A DNA stretch of 64,000 bases from Winkia neuii (GCF_029011175.1 NZ_CP118946.1:1674001-1738000); one strand, 5' to 3'. Counted from the stretch's first letter, positions 49,299 to 59,456 are shown. Translations and numbers: made by a program. Notes: generated by a model from the letters alone, not told the origin.

Positions 49299-50020
49299 TA
49301 GTTGTAAGACCTCCGTACGTCCGCGGGCGGAACGGTGGCGCCCTTGTACTGAACCGGGATGCCGCCTAGTGGATAATCCTTGCGCTGGGGATGACCTACC
49401 CAGTCATCGGGCAGCGCCGTGCGAGTAAGAGACGGGTGACCGGTAAACACGATGCCCATAAGGTCCCATGTCTCGCGCTCGTGCCAGTCGTTGCCGGGGT
49501 ACACCGAAACCACCGAAGGGATGGTCGGATCTTCTTCGGAGCAGGTCACTTCCATGCGAAGCTGCCTGCCGTGGGTGAAGGACAGGAGCATGTAGCAGGC
49601 GTGTAGTTCCCTGCCCGCATCCGCTGGGTAGTGCACTCCGTTTACGCCCAGACACATTTCGAAGCGCAGATCCTGATCATCACGCAGCATCTTGCACACC
49701 TGGACGATGTGCTCCTTGCTGATGAAGAGGGTCAGTTCGTCGCGATCGACGACGACGCGCTCTATTACCTTGCCAACTTCCAGTCCGGCCTCGCGGATAT
49801 CTTCTTCGAGGGCGTCGACGGCGGCATCGAACCAGCCACCGTAGGGACGGGAAGATTCACCGGGAAGGAAGATCTTCTGTTCCAGGCCCCCAAAGCCGGC
49901 GGTGTCGCCGGCGTCGGCTACGTGGAATAACCCCTGCCTGGTGCCTACCAGTTCTGGACCGGGCTTGGCGCGTTCTGCGCCTGCCTGCTCCGAGGAGGGA
50001 ACAATATTGTTTTCGCTCAT
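49298..50020 (-). CDS. nuoC: NADH-quinone oxidoreductase subunit C
   Basis: 240-aa peripheral subunit next to NuoD. The family signature is [14 protein letters not shown], with [20 protein letters not shown] before it. N-terminal 70 residues are variable. The start overlaps the nuoB stop by 4 bases. Confidence 0.96.
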   Translation of the reverse strand: MSENNIVPSSEQAGAERAKPGPELVGTRQGLFHVADAGDTAGFGGLEQKIFLPGESSRPYGGWFDAAVDALEEDIREAGLEVGKVIERVVVDRDELTLFISKEHIVQVCKMLRDDQDLRFEMCLGVNGVHYPADAGRELHACYMLLSFTHGRQLRMEVTCSEEDPTIPSVVSVYPGNDWHERETWDLMGIVFTGHPSLTRTALPDDWVGHPQRKDYPLGGIPVQYKGATVPPADVRRSYN

Positions 50021-50607
50021 GCCAGCAGTCCCTTCTGCATGTGAGTGGGGGTAGCTTCGAGGGCGGCCTGTTCGGCCAACCGGGCTACTTCGCGGCGACG
50101 CTTTTCAGTAAGCGGCTCCTGGTAGTGGATCTGGTCGTGAAGAACCAAGATCGCATTGATCAGTGCTTCTGGCCGCGGCGGGCAGCCGGGCAAGTAGACG
50201 TCCACGGGAACCACGTGGTCACAGCCCTGAATGACCGCGTAATTGTTGAACATACCGCCGGTGGAGGCGCACGCGCCCATAGAGATAACCCACTTCGGTT
50301 CGGGCATCGAATCGTAGACGTTGCGAATAATAGGCGCCATCTTGTGGGCTACTCGTCCAGAAACGATCATTAGGTCTGCGTGTCGGGGCGATGCACGGAA
50401 GACTTCCATGCCGAACCTAGAGATGTCGTAGCGCGGGGTGCCCGCAGACATCATTTCAATCGCGCAGCAGGCGAGGCCCATAGTGACGGGCCATACCGAT
50501 GCTTTCCGGGCTAGGCCTACCAGGCGCTCCATTGAGGTAATTGCGAAACCGTTCGGCAGATCATTTTCCATCTGCTCGCGGCGGCCACCAATTTCAGCCA
50601 TTTTCAA
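50017..50607 (-). CDS. nuoB: NADH-quinone oxidoreductase subunit B
   Basis: 196-aa subunit carrying cluster N2, the last Fe-S centre before quinone. Ligands seen in [13 protein letters not shown] (adjacent Cys pair), MGACASTGG and [13 protein letters not shown]. 196 aa from ATG 50607, 7 bases after nuoA. Confidence 0.98.
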   Translation of the reverse strand: MKMAEIGGRREQMENDLPNGFAITSMERLVGLARKASVWPVTMGLACCAIEMMSAGTPRYDISRFGMEVFRASPRHADLMIVSGRVAHKMAPIIRNVYDSMPEPKWVISMGACASTGGMFNNYAVIQGCDHVVPVDVYLPGCPPRPEALINAILVLHDQIHYQEPLTEKRRREVARLAEQAALEATPTHMQKGLLA

Positions 50608-50614
50608 CCCTTTC

Positions 50615-50995
50615 CTAGTCCCAGTCCAGTCCGCCGCGGCGCCATTCGTAAATGTAGGGAACCACGAGCAGTATTAGGAAGATCATCATTGCGGCCAGGG
50701 AGATCAGCCCCAGGCGTTGTCCATCGGGCAGGGCACCGAACTTGTTCAGCGAAACTGCCCACGGGTAAAGGAAGACGACTTCGATGTCGAACACGATGTA
50801 GGTCATTGCCACGAAGTAGTACTTAATCGGAAATCTACCTTCGTGGGCTGATTCTGCAGCGATCGGATCGATGCCGCATTCGTATGTTTGTTCCTTAGTG
50901 CGCGAGAACTTCTTCGTTCCCAGGAAAGCCGACAGCACCAGACCACCGATTGCTAGTACTAGCGCAGCGGCAGCCATGATCAGAAACTGCAACAT
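50615..50995 (-). CDS. nuoA: NADH-quinone oxidoreductase subunit A
   Basis: 126-aa three-helix membrane subunit, first gene of the nuo operon. The loop [24 protein letters not shown] holds the conserved Cys near the quinone pocket. GGAGG 4 bases before ATG. The gap upstream (50996-51086) separates it from the reductase gene and may hold a promoter, which I could not assign. Confidence 0.97.
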   Translation of the reverse strand: MLQFLIMAAAALVLAIGGLVLSAFLGTKKFSRTKEQTYECGIDPIAAESAHEGRFPIKYYFVAMTYIVFDIEVVFLYPWAVSLNKFGALPDGQRLGLISLAAMMIFLILLVVPYIYEWRRGGLDWD

Positions 50996-51086
50996 CTTGC
51001 CTCCATCTTTATTCGCGACAGTTCATGCACAGCGAGTTCGCAGACTCGTACGCATGCGTCTTTTATTCGAGGGTAAATCATACACG

Positions 51087-52487
51087 TCATACTTTCGGCA
51101 CCAGCCTTGCCAAAAAAGCAATTACTCGATCGTCGATCGAGCCGCCATGCCTTTCGTATCCGTCAGACAAAAGCTTGTGAACTGCGACCATAAGGCGGTC
51201 TACGGGAAGCCCATAGCGAGTACATGCCTGCATAATTTTTGGGCGTTCAATTAGTCTCACAAACACGGTTCCGAGCCGGTAGTACCCGCCCCATTCATCA
51301 CTCATGTGTTGCACAAATGCTTCCATGGCGGAATCGAAGGCCGCTTCGCCGGTCCGAGCAAAGGCATGCGTTGCCGCGTCGGCGAGCATCCGTCCGGCAG
51401 CAAGAGCAGGGGCGATTCCCTCGCCATTAAAGGGACTTACCATGCCGGCCGCGTCCCCAATCAGGGCCAGCCCACCTTGATATTGCGGCTTGCGGTTGAA
51501 CGCCATGGGCAGGGCCGCGGACTTCATTTGCCCAATCTGGTTTTCGCTGTTGTAGCCCCACTGCGAGGGCGTAGCAGCCGTCCAGGATTTAAAGATCTGT
51601 TTGTAGGGCAGTTTCGTGGCGGCCGAGGTCGAAGACACGGATCCGAGGCCCACGTTTACGACGCCGCCAGCTAGCGGGAACATCCACCCGTAACCGGGCA
51701 GCAGATTGGATTCGCCCGGCTTGCCATCCCAGAGTTCGAGTTGGGATTCCATATTGGCTTCTTTGGCGCGGTCGCTGCGGTAGTAGGTACGCGCGGCTAC
51801 CCCCATTGGGCGGTTCTCGAGTTTGATTCGCCCTGCCCTGGTGGCAAGTTTCGCAGCGACGCCGCCGCAATCGACAACCAAGCGGGCCCGCACCTCAAAC
51901 TCGGTGGGAAGCTGGCTCACCTGCTCACGATCGGCAGTGGCAGCTTGGCGCTTGCCCTCGGTAGGCCAGGCTTCTTTAGGAGTTAGCGCCTCAAAGAGTT
52001 CCTTATCTTTTGCGGTAGGCCCCGCAAGCGGATCCGCCTTGCGCGCAACCTGCACGCCTACTACGCGTCCGCCCTCGACAACTGGACCGGTGACGTTGCA
52101 CCCTTCCCAAACCTTGGCGCCCTGGGTGCGCGCATGCATTGCAAGGGACTGGTCTAAAGAGATGCGCGGGCGCGAGGACCCAAAGCCCGGCCTGCTTGCC
52201 TGCTCGGGCCACGGCAGCTCTACCCTATTTCCGGCCCCAATAACTACCAGGCCTTCGTTCGTTTGATACCCAGGACTCTTGCGCGGATCAATACCCATGC
52301 GCAAAAGCTCCACTACGGCGGCCGGGGTAAGGCCGTCACCACAGGTCTTGTCGCGGGGAAATACCGCGCGTTCCAGAACAATCACATCAAGGCCGGCGCG
52401 TGAGAGATAAAACGCTGCCGATGCCCCTGCCGGGCCGGCGCCCACAACAACTGCGTCAGCTTGGACGCGGTTCTTGTTCAACCCCAA
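51087..52487 (-). CDS. Geranylgeranyl reductase family FAD protein (MenJ-like)
   Basis: 466-aa flavoprotein starting ADAVVVGAGPAGASAAFYLSRAG (FAD fold), with KTCGDGLTPAAV, the family motif for prenyl reductases, and GDAAGMVSPFNGEGIAPALAAGRM. Mycobacterial MenJ of this family saturates one isoprene unit of menaquinone. The position just upstream of nuo supports that role, but archaeal-type lipid reductases share the fold. The start is TTG 52487, with AAGGA 7 bases before it. Confidence 0.87.
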   Translation of the reverse strand: MGLNKNRVQADAVVVGAGPAGASAAFYLSRAGLDVIVLERAVFPRDKTCGDGLTPAAVVELLRMGIDPRKSPGYQTNEGLVVIGAGNRVELPWPEQASRPGFGSSRPRISLDQSLAMHARTQGAKVWEGCNVTGPVVEGGRVVGVQVARKADPLAGPTAKDKELFEALTPKEAWPTEGKRQAATADREQVSQLPTEFEVRARLVVDCGGVAAKLATRAGRIKLENRPMGVAARTYYRSDRAKEANMESQLELWDGKPGESNLLPGYGWMFPLAGGVVNVGLGSVSSTSAATKLPYKQIFKSWTAATPSQWGYNSENQIGQMKSAALPMAFNRKPQYQGGLALIGDAAGMVSPFNGEGIAPALAAGRMLADAATHAFARTGEAAFDSAMEAFVQHMSDEWGGYYRLGTVFVRLIERPKIMQACTRYGLPVDRLMVAVHKLLSDGYERHGGSIDDRVIAFLARLVPKV

Positions 52488-52715
52488 AGTAGTTTCCTTT
52501 GTCTAATCTTTCCTAGCCAATATCTGCGAAAACGCGCAAATATCAGCTGTCAGATTACTCGGAAGCTTCTTTGGGTGCCCCACCTAGGCGTATGCCCTGT
52601 TAACAGGCCCCTGATAGAGTGCCCACCCCCAGCACACTTGCCCACTTTATGCAAGGGCGATGTTGTTTATTAGAGGTTTTTAGATTTTCGAAATACTGCG
52701 AAATAGCAGCAATAA
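52488..52715. other. Intergenic region upstream of the reductase gene
   Basis: 228 bases without a gene. It contains an inverted repeat AATATCTGCG-AAAACG-CGCAAATATC (52519-52544, 8 of 10 bases paired), lying 30-55 bases before the reductase start and suited to an operator. Closer to menG there is a short direct repeat CGAAATA.. CGAAATA (about 52691-52707). Confidence 0.4.
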
Positions 52716-53501
52716 CTACGCCGGATTTACAGCTGAATGCAAGGCCACGATGCCAAGGGTGAGGTTCTTCCACTGCGGGTTCTCCCATCCGGCCTCGCGC
52801 ATCAGCCGCGCCAGCGTCGGCTGGTCGTGCCAATCAATAATCGAATCGGCAAGGTAGGCATAGGCCGGGTTATTCGATCCCGCCCTCTTCGCAATGCGCA
52901 CCAGGACGTGCCGCAGATACCAGTTGTAGAGCTGGCGGAACCCTCCAAGGGTGGGCCTGGAGAATTCGCAGATCACGATGCGCCCACCAGGGCGAGTCAC
53001 ACGCCGCATCTCGGACAGCGCCTTGACCGTGTCGTTGACATTGCGCAGCCCGAAGCTAATAGTCACCGCGTCAAAACTATTGTCCGCAAAAGGCAGCGCG
53101 GTTGCGTCTCCGGCAACAAAATCTATGTCCGGGTGACGGCGTTTGCCCTCGGTAACCATGCCGATTGAAAAGTCGCAGGCCACTACATCCGCACCGCTCT
53201 TTACATATTCGACGGTGGACGTGCCGGTGCCCGCCGCCAAATCCAGAATCTGTTCGCCCTCCCTGGGGTTTAGCTTCTTACGCGTCTGCAGCCGCCACAG
53301 TCGATCCTGACCCACCGACATCAGATCGTTAGTAATGTCGTAGCGGCGTGCCACCTGGTCAAACATGGAAGCCACAGTTTTGGGATCTTTGGCTAGGTCT
53401 GCCGCTACCTCGCCTTCGGGCGTAGTGGCAGAGGACGAAAATGCGCGCTTGAAGCTGTAGGTCATGGGTTTTATTTTGGCACCCGTTGCGGACAATGTCA
53501 T
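52716..53501 (-). CDS. menG: Demethylmenaquinone methyltransferase
   Basis: SAM enzyme that methylates demethylmenaquinone, the last step to menaquinone. 261 aa with [31 protein letters not shown] motif [11 protein letters not shown], and [32 protein letters not shown], diagnostic for UbiE/MenG. ATG 53501 has no ribosome site but lies 11 bases after a CATACT -10 box, so a near-leaderless mRNA is likely. A later ATG at 53465 is possible. Divergent from menF. Confidence 0.95.
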   Translation of the reverse strand: MTLSATGAKIKPMTYSFKRAFSSSATTPEGEVAADLAKDPKTVASMFDQVARRYDITNDLMSVGQDRLWRLQTRKKLNPREGEQILDLAAGTGTSTVEYVKSGADVVACDFSIGMVTEGKRRHPDIDFVAGDATALPFADNSFDAVTISFGLRNVNDTVKALSEMRRVTRPGGRIVICEFSRPTLGGFRQLYNWYLRHVLVRIAKRAGSNNPAYAYLADSIIDWHDQPTLARLMREAGWENPQWKNLTLGIVALHSAVNPA

Positions 53502-53553
53502 GTTTACTGCGTAGTATGTTCGCGGACCACATTAGTAACAAGCGGAGGTAACA

Positions 53554-54810
53554 TTGGCGCCCCTAACATTGCCGGACACGAAACCCAACGTGCAAAGGCT
53601 GGCAAAGCAGGTGCCAATTTGCCCGGAAATTTTTGGTTTCATTCCTACTGCCCGGCTGAGCGCGTGGGTGGGAGCCGATCTGGCCCTGCTCGGGTGGGGG
53701 CAAAATTTTTCCGTAACGGAAGAGGGCGAGGACGCCCTTAAGCATGCTGACGTGCTTTGGCAGGAGGCCACCGCTGAGGCGGTAGCTACCGAGGAGCTGC
53801 CCGTTCATCTGCCCGTCGCCTTTGGGTCGTTCGGCTTTGCTCGGGGCGGAGTCCTTGAGGTTCCCGAGAACCTGCTGGTAGCAACCCCAACTGCTACCTG
53901 GCTGATCTCGCTGTCGGGGCAGGATCTGCGCCCTCTCTTTGCGCCGTGGACGGCTACGCCCGCCGAGTTTAGACAGGAAGGGGCGGCTCGCCTGGCGCAG
54001 TTGCCCGCATTGGGCACTTTGGCCGAGGGCGAAGGGGCGTTGCCTCCAGCCGAGTGGGCCGAGGCGGTAGGCAGGGTTAGTGAGCAAATCAGGCACGGCG
54101 AGGCCAAGAAGGTGGTCCTTGCCAGGGACAAGACCATTGCCAGCCTCAATCCGATCGACCAGCGCAAACTATGTGCCGCCCTCTTTTCTGCCTACCCCAC
54201 CTGCTGGGTGTACGCGGTAGAAAATCTGGTGGGAGCCACCCCGGAGCTGCTGGCTTCTGCCAGCGGTGGCCGCCTCTTTTGTCGAGTGCTGGCTGGCACA
54301 GCCGGCCCTACCGAAACGCGCCAGCTCCTAAACTCCGCCAAAGACCAGCGGGAACACCAAGTTGCGGTGGAATCGGTCAGGACAGCTCTTTCCCCTATCA
54401 CCACCGAATTGGAAATACCCGACTCGCCCAGTATTTTGCGGCTACCCAACGTGTGCCACCTGGCCACCGACGTGCATGGTCTCACTGATAGGTCGGCGCT
54501 GGCAGCTGCCGGCGCGCTTCACCCCACCGCCGCGGTGTGTGGTACCCCAACGCCGGTGGCACGGCAGATTTTGACCGAGGCAGAACGTATGGAGCGCGGC
54601 CGCTACGCCGGGCCGGTCGGCTGGGTTGACGCGGCCGGAAATGGCGCGTTCGGCATTGCCCTTCGCGGCGGCCAGATAAGCGCCGACGCCCGCCAGATAA
54701 GAATCTATGCGGGCGCCGGAATCATGGGCGATTCAGTACCACAAATTGAGCTTGCCGAAACAGAAGCAAAGATGCAGCCGATGATGCAAGCTTTGCGCTC
54801 TATAAGCTAG
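53554..54810 (+). CDS. menF: Isochorismate synthase
   Basis: First step of menaquinone synthesis, chorismate to isochorismate. 418 aa with KVVLARDKTI, NLVGATPELL, LAGTAGPT, HPTAAVCGTPTPVARQ, GRYAGPVGWVDAAGNGAFGIALR and AGAGIMGDSVPQIELAETEAKM, matching the chorismate-binding enzymes. The start is TTG 53554 behind GGAGG. Transcribed away from menG; ends 4 bases into the htrA-like gene, convergent. Confidence 0.9.
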   Translation: MAPLTLPDTKPNVQRLAKQVPICPEIFGFIPTARLSAWVGADLALLGWGQNFSVTEEGEDALKHADVLWQEATAEAVATEELPVHLPVAFGSFGFARGGVLEVPENLLVATPTATWLISLSGQDLRPLFAPWTATPAEFRQEGAARLAQLPALGTLAEGEGALPPAEWAEAVGRVSEQIRHGEAKKVVLARDKTIASLNPIDQRKLCAALFSAYPTCWVYAVENLVGATPELLASASGGRLFCRVLAGTAGPTETRQLLNSAKDQREHQVAVESVRTALSPITTELEIPDSPSILRLPNVCHLATDVHGLTDRSALAAAGALHPTAAVCGTPTPVARQILTEAERMERGRYAGPVGWVDAAGNGAFGIALRGGQISADARQIRIYAGAGIMGDSVPQIELAETEAKMQPMMQALRSIS

Positions 54811-56285
54811 CGCTGCGTGGCATCCTGCGATCCCAGCGTTACCTCGACATCCTTCTTTTGGGAATCGCGCACAAGCGTCAGCTTCACCTTGTCGCCGGGA
54901 GCGTAGCGACGCACATACCCGATTAGGGAATTGCCTGACGAGACGGACTTACCGTCTACCGCCACTACAACGTCGCCTGCCTTCACATCTGCCTTGGAGG
55001 CGGCCTCCCCCTTAATCACTTCGGCGATCTTCGCGCCGGCGCGGATAGTTCCGTCGACCCGGGCACTGCCATTGGTCACCATTACACCGATGTAGGCGTG
55101 GCGTACCTTGCCGTTCTTCAGCAGCTGGCTGGCCACCTGCTTGGCCAAATCAATCGGGATGGCAAAACCGAGGCCGATTGAACCGGTGCTTTCGCCCGCC
55201 CCATCGGACAGGGACGCAATCGAGGAGTTGATGCCGATTACTTCGCCGGAGGAATTGAACAGCGGACCGCCGGAGTTACCCGGATTTACTGCAGCATCAA
55301 CCTGGATGGCGTTCGTAACCACCTGTTCGCCGCGCTGGAATCCAGAAGATTCCTGCTGCACCGACACAGGCCTGTCGAGGGCGGAAATAACGCCCGTGGT
55401 CATAGTCGACGAGTAGCCGAGCGGGTTACCGATCGCGGCCACCGGCGAACCGACGGTAAGCGAAGAAGAGTCTCCGAGTTTCGCCATTTGCAGGTTCTTC
55501 GGTGGGTCGATAGGCCGGAGCACAGCTAGGTCGGTGGTGGGATCGGTGCCTACGACCTCGGCTTCAAAGATCTCGCCAGAGGCGGTAGTGATCGCAATGC
55601 GCCCGCCTTTGGCAGCGCTGGCAATCACGTGGTGGTTAGTAAGGATGTGGCCGGCGGAATCAAAAATCACGCCAGAGCCATCCGCGGCGGACTGCCCATC
55701 GGATACCTGGATCGCAACAACCGCAGGCGTAACCTTCTTTGCCACCGTCTCCCAGTCGGTAGCCTTCGTGTTCTTCGCCTGTGTCACCGGCGCCTGGGTA
55801 GCTACCGAGCTTCCCAGCGAGCTGGAGGTGAGCTGCGTGACGCCCACGGCTCCGATGCCCCCTACCATCGCGGCGATGACGCCGGTGGCAATCAGGGCTC
55901 CCCAGCCGGGTCGGGAAGACCTTCGCTTAGCCGCGGTGCCGGGCTGGGAAAACTGTTGAGAAGGCTGATATTGGCCGCCCGCACCGCCTTGAAGAGGCTG
56001 GGATCCCTGTTGGTATTGCCCCTGTTGGTATTGCCCCTGCTGATAAGGCACCTGATACTGCGCGCCCTGCTGGTAGCCGTAGGAGCTTTGCCCCTGATAA
56101 CCCTCTTCTTGCGGCCTTGCCGCCGAAGAGCTCGCCTGCTCGGCAGTCCCGCTTTCCCCAAAGTTATACCGGCGCGTCTGCTGCTCGTCGGAGTAGTTAT
56201 CGTGCGCCTCGCCCGCCGAATAGGTGGCCCGCTCGCCCTCGGACGGACGATTCGGATCGGGCGTGTAAAAGTTATCCTGGCTCAT
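54807..56285 (-). CDS. HtrA/DegP-type membrane serine protease
   Basis: 492-aa surface quality-control protease. The N-terminal 120 residues are cytosolic, Gln/Tyr/Gly-rich repeats (QYQQG units). A single helix spans about 128-150. The trypsin-like domain has the full triad: His219 (TNHHV), Asp252 (PTTDLAVL) and Ser338 (NPGNSGGPL). A PDZ domain ends the protein. Close in layout to mycobacterial PepD/HtrA. It lies between menF and menD but has no obvious tie to menaquinone. Confidence 0.93.
   Translation of the reverse strand: MSQDNFYTPDPNRPSEGERATYSAGEAHDNYSDEQQTRRYNFGESGTAEQASSSAARPQEEGYQGQSSYGYQQGAQYQVPYQQGQYQQGQYQQGSQPLQGGAGGQYQPSQQFSQPGTAAKRRSSRPGWGALIATGVIAAMVGGIGAVGVTQLTSSSLGSSVATQAPVTQAKNTKATDWETVAKKVTPAVVAIQVSDGQSAADGSGVIFDSAGHILTNHHVIASAAKGGRIAITTASGEIFEAEVVGTDPTTDLAVLRPIDPPKNLQMAKLGDSSSLTVGSPVAAIGNPLGYSSTMTTGVISALDRPVSVQQESSGFQRGEQVVTNAIQVDAAVNPGNSGGPLFNSSGEVIGINSSIASLSDGAGESTGSIGLGFAIPIDLAKQVASQLLKNGKVRHAYIGVMVTNGSARVDGTIRAGAKIAEVIKGEAASKADVKAGDVVVAVDGKSVSSGNSLIGYVRRYAPGDKVKLTLVRDSQKKDVEVTLGSQDATQR
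56006..56035 (-). repeat. 15-bp tandem repeat in the protease N-terminus
   Basis: Two perfect copies of CCTGTTGGTATTGCC in tandem, with a degenerate third beside them. On the coding strand they encode GQYQQ units. In-frame, so copy-number change would lengthen or shorten the cytosolic tail only. Confidence 0.85.
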
Positions 56286-56363
56286 CTATTCCTCCATGTC
56301 TTAGCGTGCCTCTAAGTCAAACAGGCATGTATAAGTAGGCACTTTAGTGCTGCTGTGACCATT

Positions 56364-58082
56364 CTATGAAAATAGCGGCTTGAGGGCGGCACTAATTTTT
56401 TCCGCAACATTTCGGTCTAGGTGGGCTAGGCCGGGTACTGCCGTATCCACTTCGATGATGCTGACGCCGCGCACGGGCATTGCCAGCAGACGTTCCAGAT
56501 CGCCTAGGTCACCAACCATCTGGTATTCGGCCCCCAGCCCCGCCGCGAGCGCGGCAATGGCGAAGTTTTGGGGCGTGGCGAAATATCTGGGGAAATCCTC
56601 TACGTGGTCGCTGCCACCGTGTTCGAGCCCGGCAAAGATGGATCCACCCGCGTCGTTGAGGACGACGATCTGGAGGTCGACGTCCTGTTCGTAGCGGCCG
56701 TTTAAAAGCCCGCCTATATCGTGCAAGAAGGTTAGGTCGCCAACGACGACGCGGACGGGCGCGCCGGTGGCGGTGGCAATGCCGCGCCCACAACTGATAG
56801 TGCCGTCGATGCCTGCTAATCCCCTGTTTGCCAGCGCATTAATGGCGTTTTCTGGCGTGCGGCCTGCCCGATCGACTAAGCGGATGGTGTTGGATGCTCC
56901 GAATAGGAGCCGGGGGGCGGTGTGCGGATCGGTGGCGTGGGCCTGCCAGATGGCGCATGCTACCTGCAGCGGATCTAGGGCTTCGTCGGCCTCGGCGCGG
57001 ACATTGAGGCGTTCGGCCAGCACTTTTTCTACCGCCTTATCCGCGGCGAGCCACTTGCGCGGCAGCGGCACCCCGCCCGCCGGAGCTTCCGGCACGCGCT
57101 CGAGCACGGCGTTGACGGTGCCGGCAATGTCCGTGTACCGGCCGGTGGCATCTTTGACCGCCACAATATTTATGTCCGAGCGCGAAAGCAGGGCGGTGAT
57201 CGGGCGCGACAGCGTGGGGTGTCCGCACACCAGCACCTGTTCGATGCCCTCCATCTTGTCCAGGTAGTACAGGTAGTGTGCGAGCGCAGGACCGTAGCAG
57301 GCCGGCGAGGTGGGTTCCGCAAGCAGAGGCCATCCCATTGCCCGCGACAGCGCCACAATATTTGTGCCGTCCCCTGTGTCATCTGCGGCAACGATCACCG
57401 TAGACGCATCCTTCTTGAGGGCGGCGGGCCACCCGGGAACGCCCTCTTCAGTTTTCGGCCTGGTTGGGGCGGTAAAGATTTTCGGTTCGGCGGCGCTACC
57501 GGCTAGCGGCGAGTCTAAGCACACGTTCAGTTGCACCGGGCCGGGCCGGCCGTCCTGCCCGGTTGCGGCGGCGCTCAGGCGAAATACTTGGCCGATTACC
57601 GCTGCGGGGGCACTGTCTGTGGCAGGCAGATCGGCCTGGGCCCGCAGGTTCTTCCCGAAGATGCCTACCTGCCAGGTGGTTTGGTTCGCGCCGGTACCCC
57701 GCAGGCGGGCGGGCCGGTCGGCAGTTACCGCAATGAGCGGGATGCCGTTGGCGTCGGCCTCGGCAATGGCCGGGTGCAGGTTGGCCACGGCTGTACCCGA
57801 GGTAGTGCACAGTGCAACCGGGGATACTTCCCCACCGAGCGCTTCCCCGCGCGCCAGGCCGAGGGCGAAGAACCCCGCCGTACGCTCATCGATGCGCACG
57901 TGCGTCTTCACCAGCCCGGCTCGTTCGGCTGCTGCCGCCGCATAGGTAAGGGGCGCGTTGCGGGAGCCGGGGCTGATCACTATGTGTTTCACCCCGGAGC
58001 CCACCAGGGCGCCCACGATATTGCGGGCTAGCAGTGCGGTCGGATCGGTGCCATATTCGGGTTGGGCAGAACCAAAACGCAT
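56364..58082 (-). CDS. menD: SEPHCHC synthase (2-succinyl-5-enolpyruvyl-6-hydroxy-3-cyclohexene-1-carboxylate synthase)
   Basis: ThDP enzyme joining isochorismate and 2-oxoglutarate. 572 aa with HIVISPGSRNAPLTYAAAAAERAG, LCTTSGTAVANLHPAIAEA (includes the ThDP glutamate region), and ThDP motif GDLTFLHDIGGLLNG...VLNDAGGSIF. ATG 58082 overlaps the menC stop (TAATG), so menC and menD are coupled. Confidence 0.96.
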   Translation of the reverse strand: MRFGSAQPEYGTDPTALLARNIVGALVGSGVKHIVISPGSRNAPLTYAAAAAERAGLVKTHVRIDERTAGFFALGLARGEALGGEVSPVALCTTSGTAVANLHPAIAEADANGIPLIAVTADRPARLRGTGANQTTWQVGIFGKNLRAQADLPATDSAPAAVIGQVFRLSAAATGQDGRPGPVQLNVCLDSPLAGSAAEPKIFTAPTRPKTEEGVPGWPAALKKDASTVIVAADDTGDGTNIVALSRAMGWPLLAEPTSPACYGPALAHYLYYLDKMEGIEQVLVCGHPTLSRPITALLSRSDINIVAVKDATGRYTDIAGTVNAVLERVPEAPAGGVPLPRKWLAADKAVEKVLAERLNVRAEADEALDPLQVACAIWQAHATDPHTAPRLLFGASNTIRLVDRAGRTPENAINALANRGLAGIDGTISCGRGIATATGAPVRVVVGDLTFLHDIGGLLNGRYEQDVDLQIVVLNDAGGSIFAGLEHGGSDHVEDFPRYFATPQNFAIAALAAGLGAEYQMVGDLGDLERLLAMPVRGVSIIEVDTAVPGLAHLDRNVAEKISAALKPLFS

Positions 58083-59065
58083 TAGTACCTCATCATTTCC
58101 TTTAAGCGCTTTTGCCAGCGGGCGGCGAGAGCGGGGGCGTCCTGGCCCTGAGTGGTGTCGACCTCGATGCGGCGAAGCGGCAGCGTACCGGCGGTGGGGA
58201 GCAAGGATTCTTTAGTCACATCCTGCGTAAACAGCGCTACCGTGGCAAGTCCGCAGGCGTGATCCAGGTGGTCGAGGGCGGCCGCTGCGGCCACGCCGGC
58301 ACTGATTCCAACGGAAGAATCTAGAGCCGACGAAATGACCAATTCCAGTCCGGACTCGTGAGCTACTTCTACCGCTCGGTCGATTCCGCCGAGCGGGGCC
58401 ACCTTCACTACTGCCACATCTGCTGCCCCGGCGCGAGCTACCGCCAGGGGGTCTTCGGCGCGGCGAATGGATTCGTCTGCCGCAATCTTGGATTCGACCT
58501 GCCGGCGCACCTGCGCCAATTCCGAAACAGTTGGGCAGGGCTGCTCTACATATTCCAAGCCGTCAATGCCGCCGTCGCGTACCGCCGCCTGCAGTTCTGT
58601 AATCGCCTTGACGGCCTGGTCCGCGTCCCAGGCGGCGTTGGCATCTACCCGCACCTTTCCCTGCGGCCCCAGCGCGCTGGCAACGGCGGCCACGCGCTCA
58701 CAGTCGCCGCGAAGAGTAGAGCCCGGGTCGGCCACTTTCACCTTTGCCGTGGTACACCCGCCCGATTCCTTCACCAGCTGCGCAGCCACTTCAGGGGCGG
58801 TGACCGGGATTGTCACGTTCACCGGCACCTGCTCGCGCTTGGCCGCCGGGAATGCGGTGGTAGCTGCGGCCAGTCCTGCCCGCAACCACCGGGACGATTC
58901 CTGGGCGTCGTAATCCCAAAACGGCGCTGCCTCGCCCCACCCGGCTTCGCCCTCGAAAAGTAGCCCTTCGCGGACGGTGATGCGACGGAACTTTCGCCGC
59001 AGCGGCAACGAGTACGCAAAGACGCGTTTCAGCTGATCGAAGGGGTTGTCTAGTTCAGTTATCAT
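58082..59065 (-). CDS. menC: o-Succinylbenzoate synthase
   Basis: Enolase-superfamily dehydratase making o-succinylbenzoate. 327 aa with catalytic lysine in TAKVKVAD, metal ligands in VDANAAWD, EYVEQP and ADESI, and the second lysine in VVKVAPLGG. I chose ATG 59065 (ITELDNPFDQLKRVFAYSLPL) as N-terminus; it overlaps the upstream small membrane gene by 11 bases. Longer frames upstream run into that gene and lack homology. Confidence 0.93.
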   Translation of the reverse strand: MITELDNPFDQLKRVFAYSLPLRRKFRRITVREGLLFEGEAGWGEAAPFWDYDAQESSRWLRAGLAAATTAFPAAKREQVPVNVTIPVTAPEVAAQLVKESGGCTTAKVKVADPGSTLRGDCERVAAVASALGPQGKVRVDANAAWDADQAVKAITELQAAVRDGGIDGLEYVEQPCPTVSELAQVRRQVESKIAADESIRRAEDPLAVARAGAADVAVVKVAPLGGIDRAVEVAHESGLELVISSALDSSVGISAGVAAAAALDHLDHACGLATVALFTQDVTKESLLPTAGTLPLRRIEVDTTQGQDAPALAARWQKRLKEMMRY

Positions 59066-59387
59066 CGCGCGCCCACTCCGGGTAAAGCGAGGGCGGGATC
59101 CGGAACGAAAACAGGCCCCACACCCCACAAGCTGCCCCGGCGAGGGTAAGAAGGAGAGCCAGGACAGACCCAATAGTTCCAATCGGGCCATGGACCATCT
59201 GCAAGATCCCCACCAGAGACAGGCCCAGCACAGCCACCCCCAGCCCCGGGAACAGCAGCAACGCAAAGTGCGCGTCAAACATGCCTTTTCCGCGTGCCCA
59301 CGCACGCGCTCGTGGCGACTTGCCCGCACGGAACCAGGCCGAAACCGCGAGCGCGGCCAGCCCAAAAATCAACCCGACAATAATCAA
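59055..59387 (-). CDS. Small three-helix membrane protein upstream of menC
   Basis: About 110 aa from TTG 59387 (GGGGAG 3-4 bases upstream) with three hydrophobic segments and a cytosolic basic loop (RAGKSPRARAWARGKG). It overlaps menC, so it is probably co-translated. I do not recognise the family; many actinobacterial men clusters contain a short integral membrane protein of unknown role. Start is uncertain. Confidence 0.65.
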   Translation of the reverse strand: MIIVGLIFGLAALAVSAWFRAGKSPRARAWARGKGMFDAHFALLLFPGLGVAVLGLSLVGILQMVHGPIGTIGSVLALLLTLAGAACGVWGLFSFRIPPSLYPEWARDDN

Positions 59388-59444
59388 TGTCTCCCCTTTC
59401 GCCCTACCAATGCTAGCGGGCGAAGCCAAATTACACATCGCCGC

Positions 59445-59456
59445 TACACTGGACCC
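59445..59456 (+). promoter_or_regulatory. -10 box for a leaderless menB mRNA
   Basis: TACACT (59445-59450) ends 6 bases before the menB ATG, and no ribosome site lies between, so transcription would begin at or beside the start codon. A clear -35 is not seen. Confidence 0.45.

Noticed and set aside
59046-59456. An N-terminal extension of menB
   Set aside because: It is antisense to the small membrane gene and menC start, and MenB homology begins at ATG 59457.
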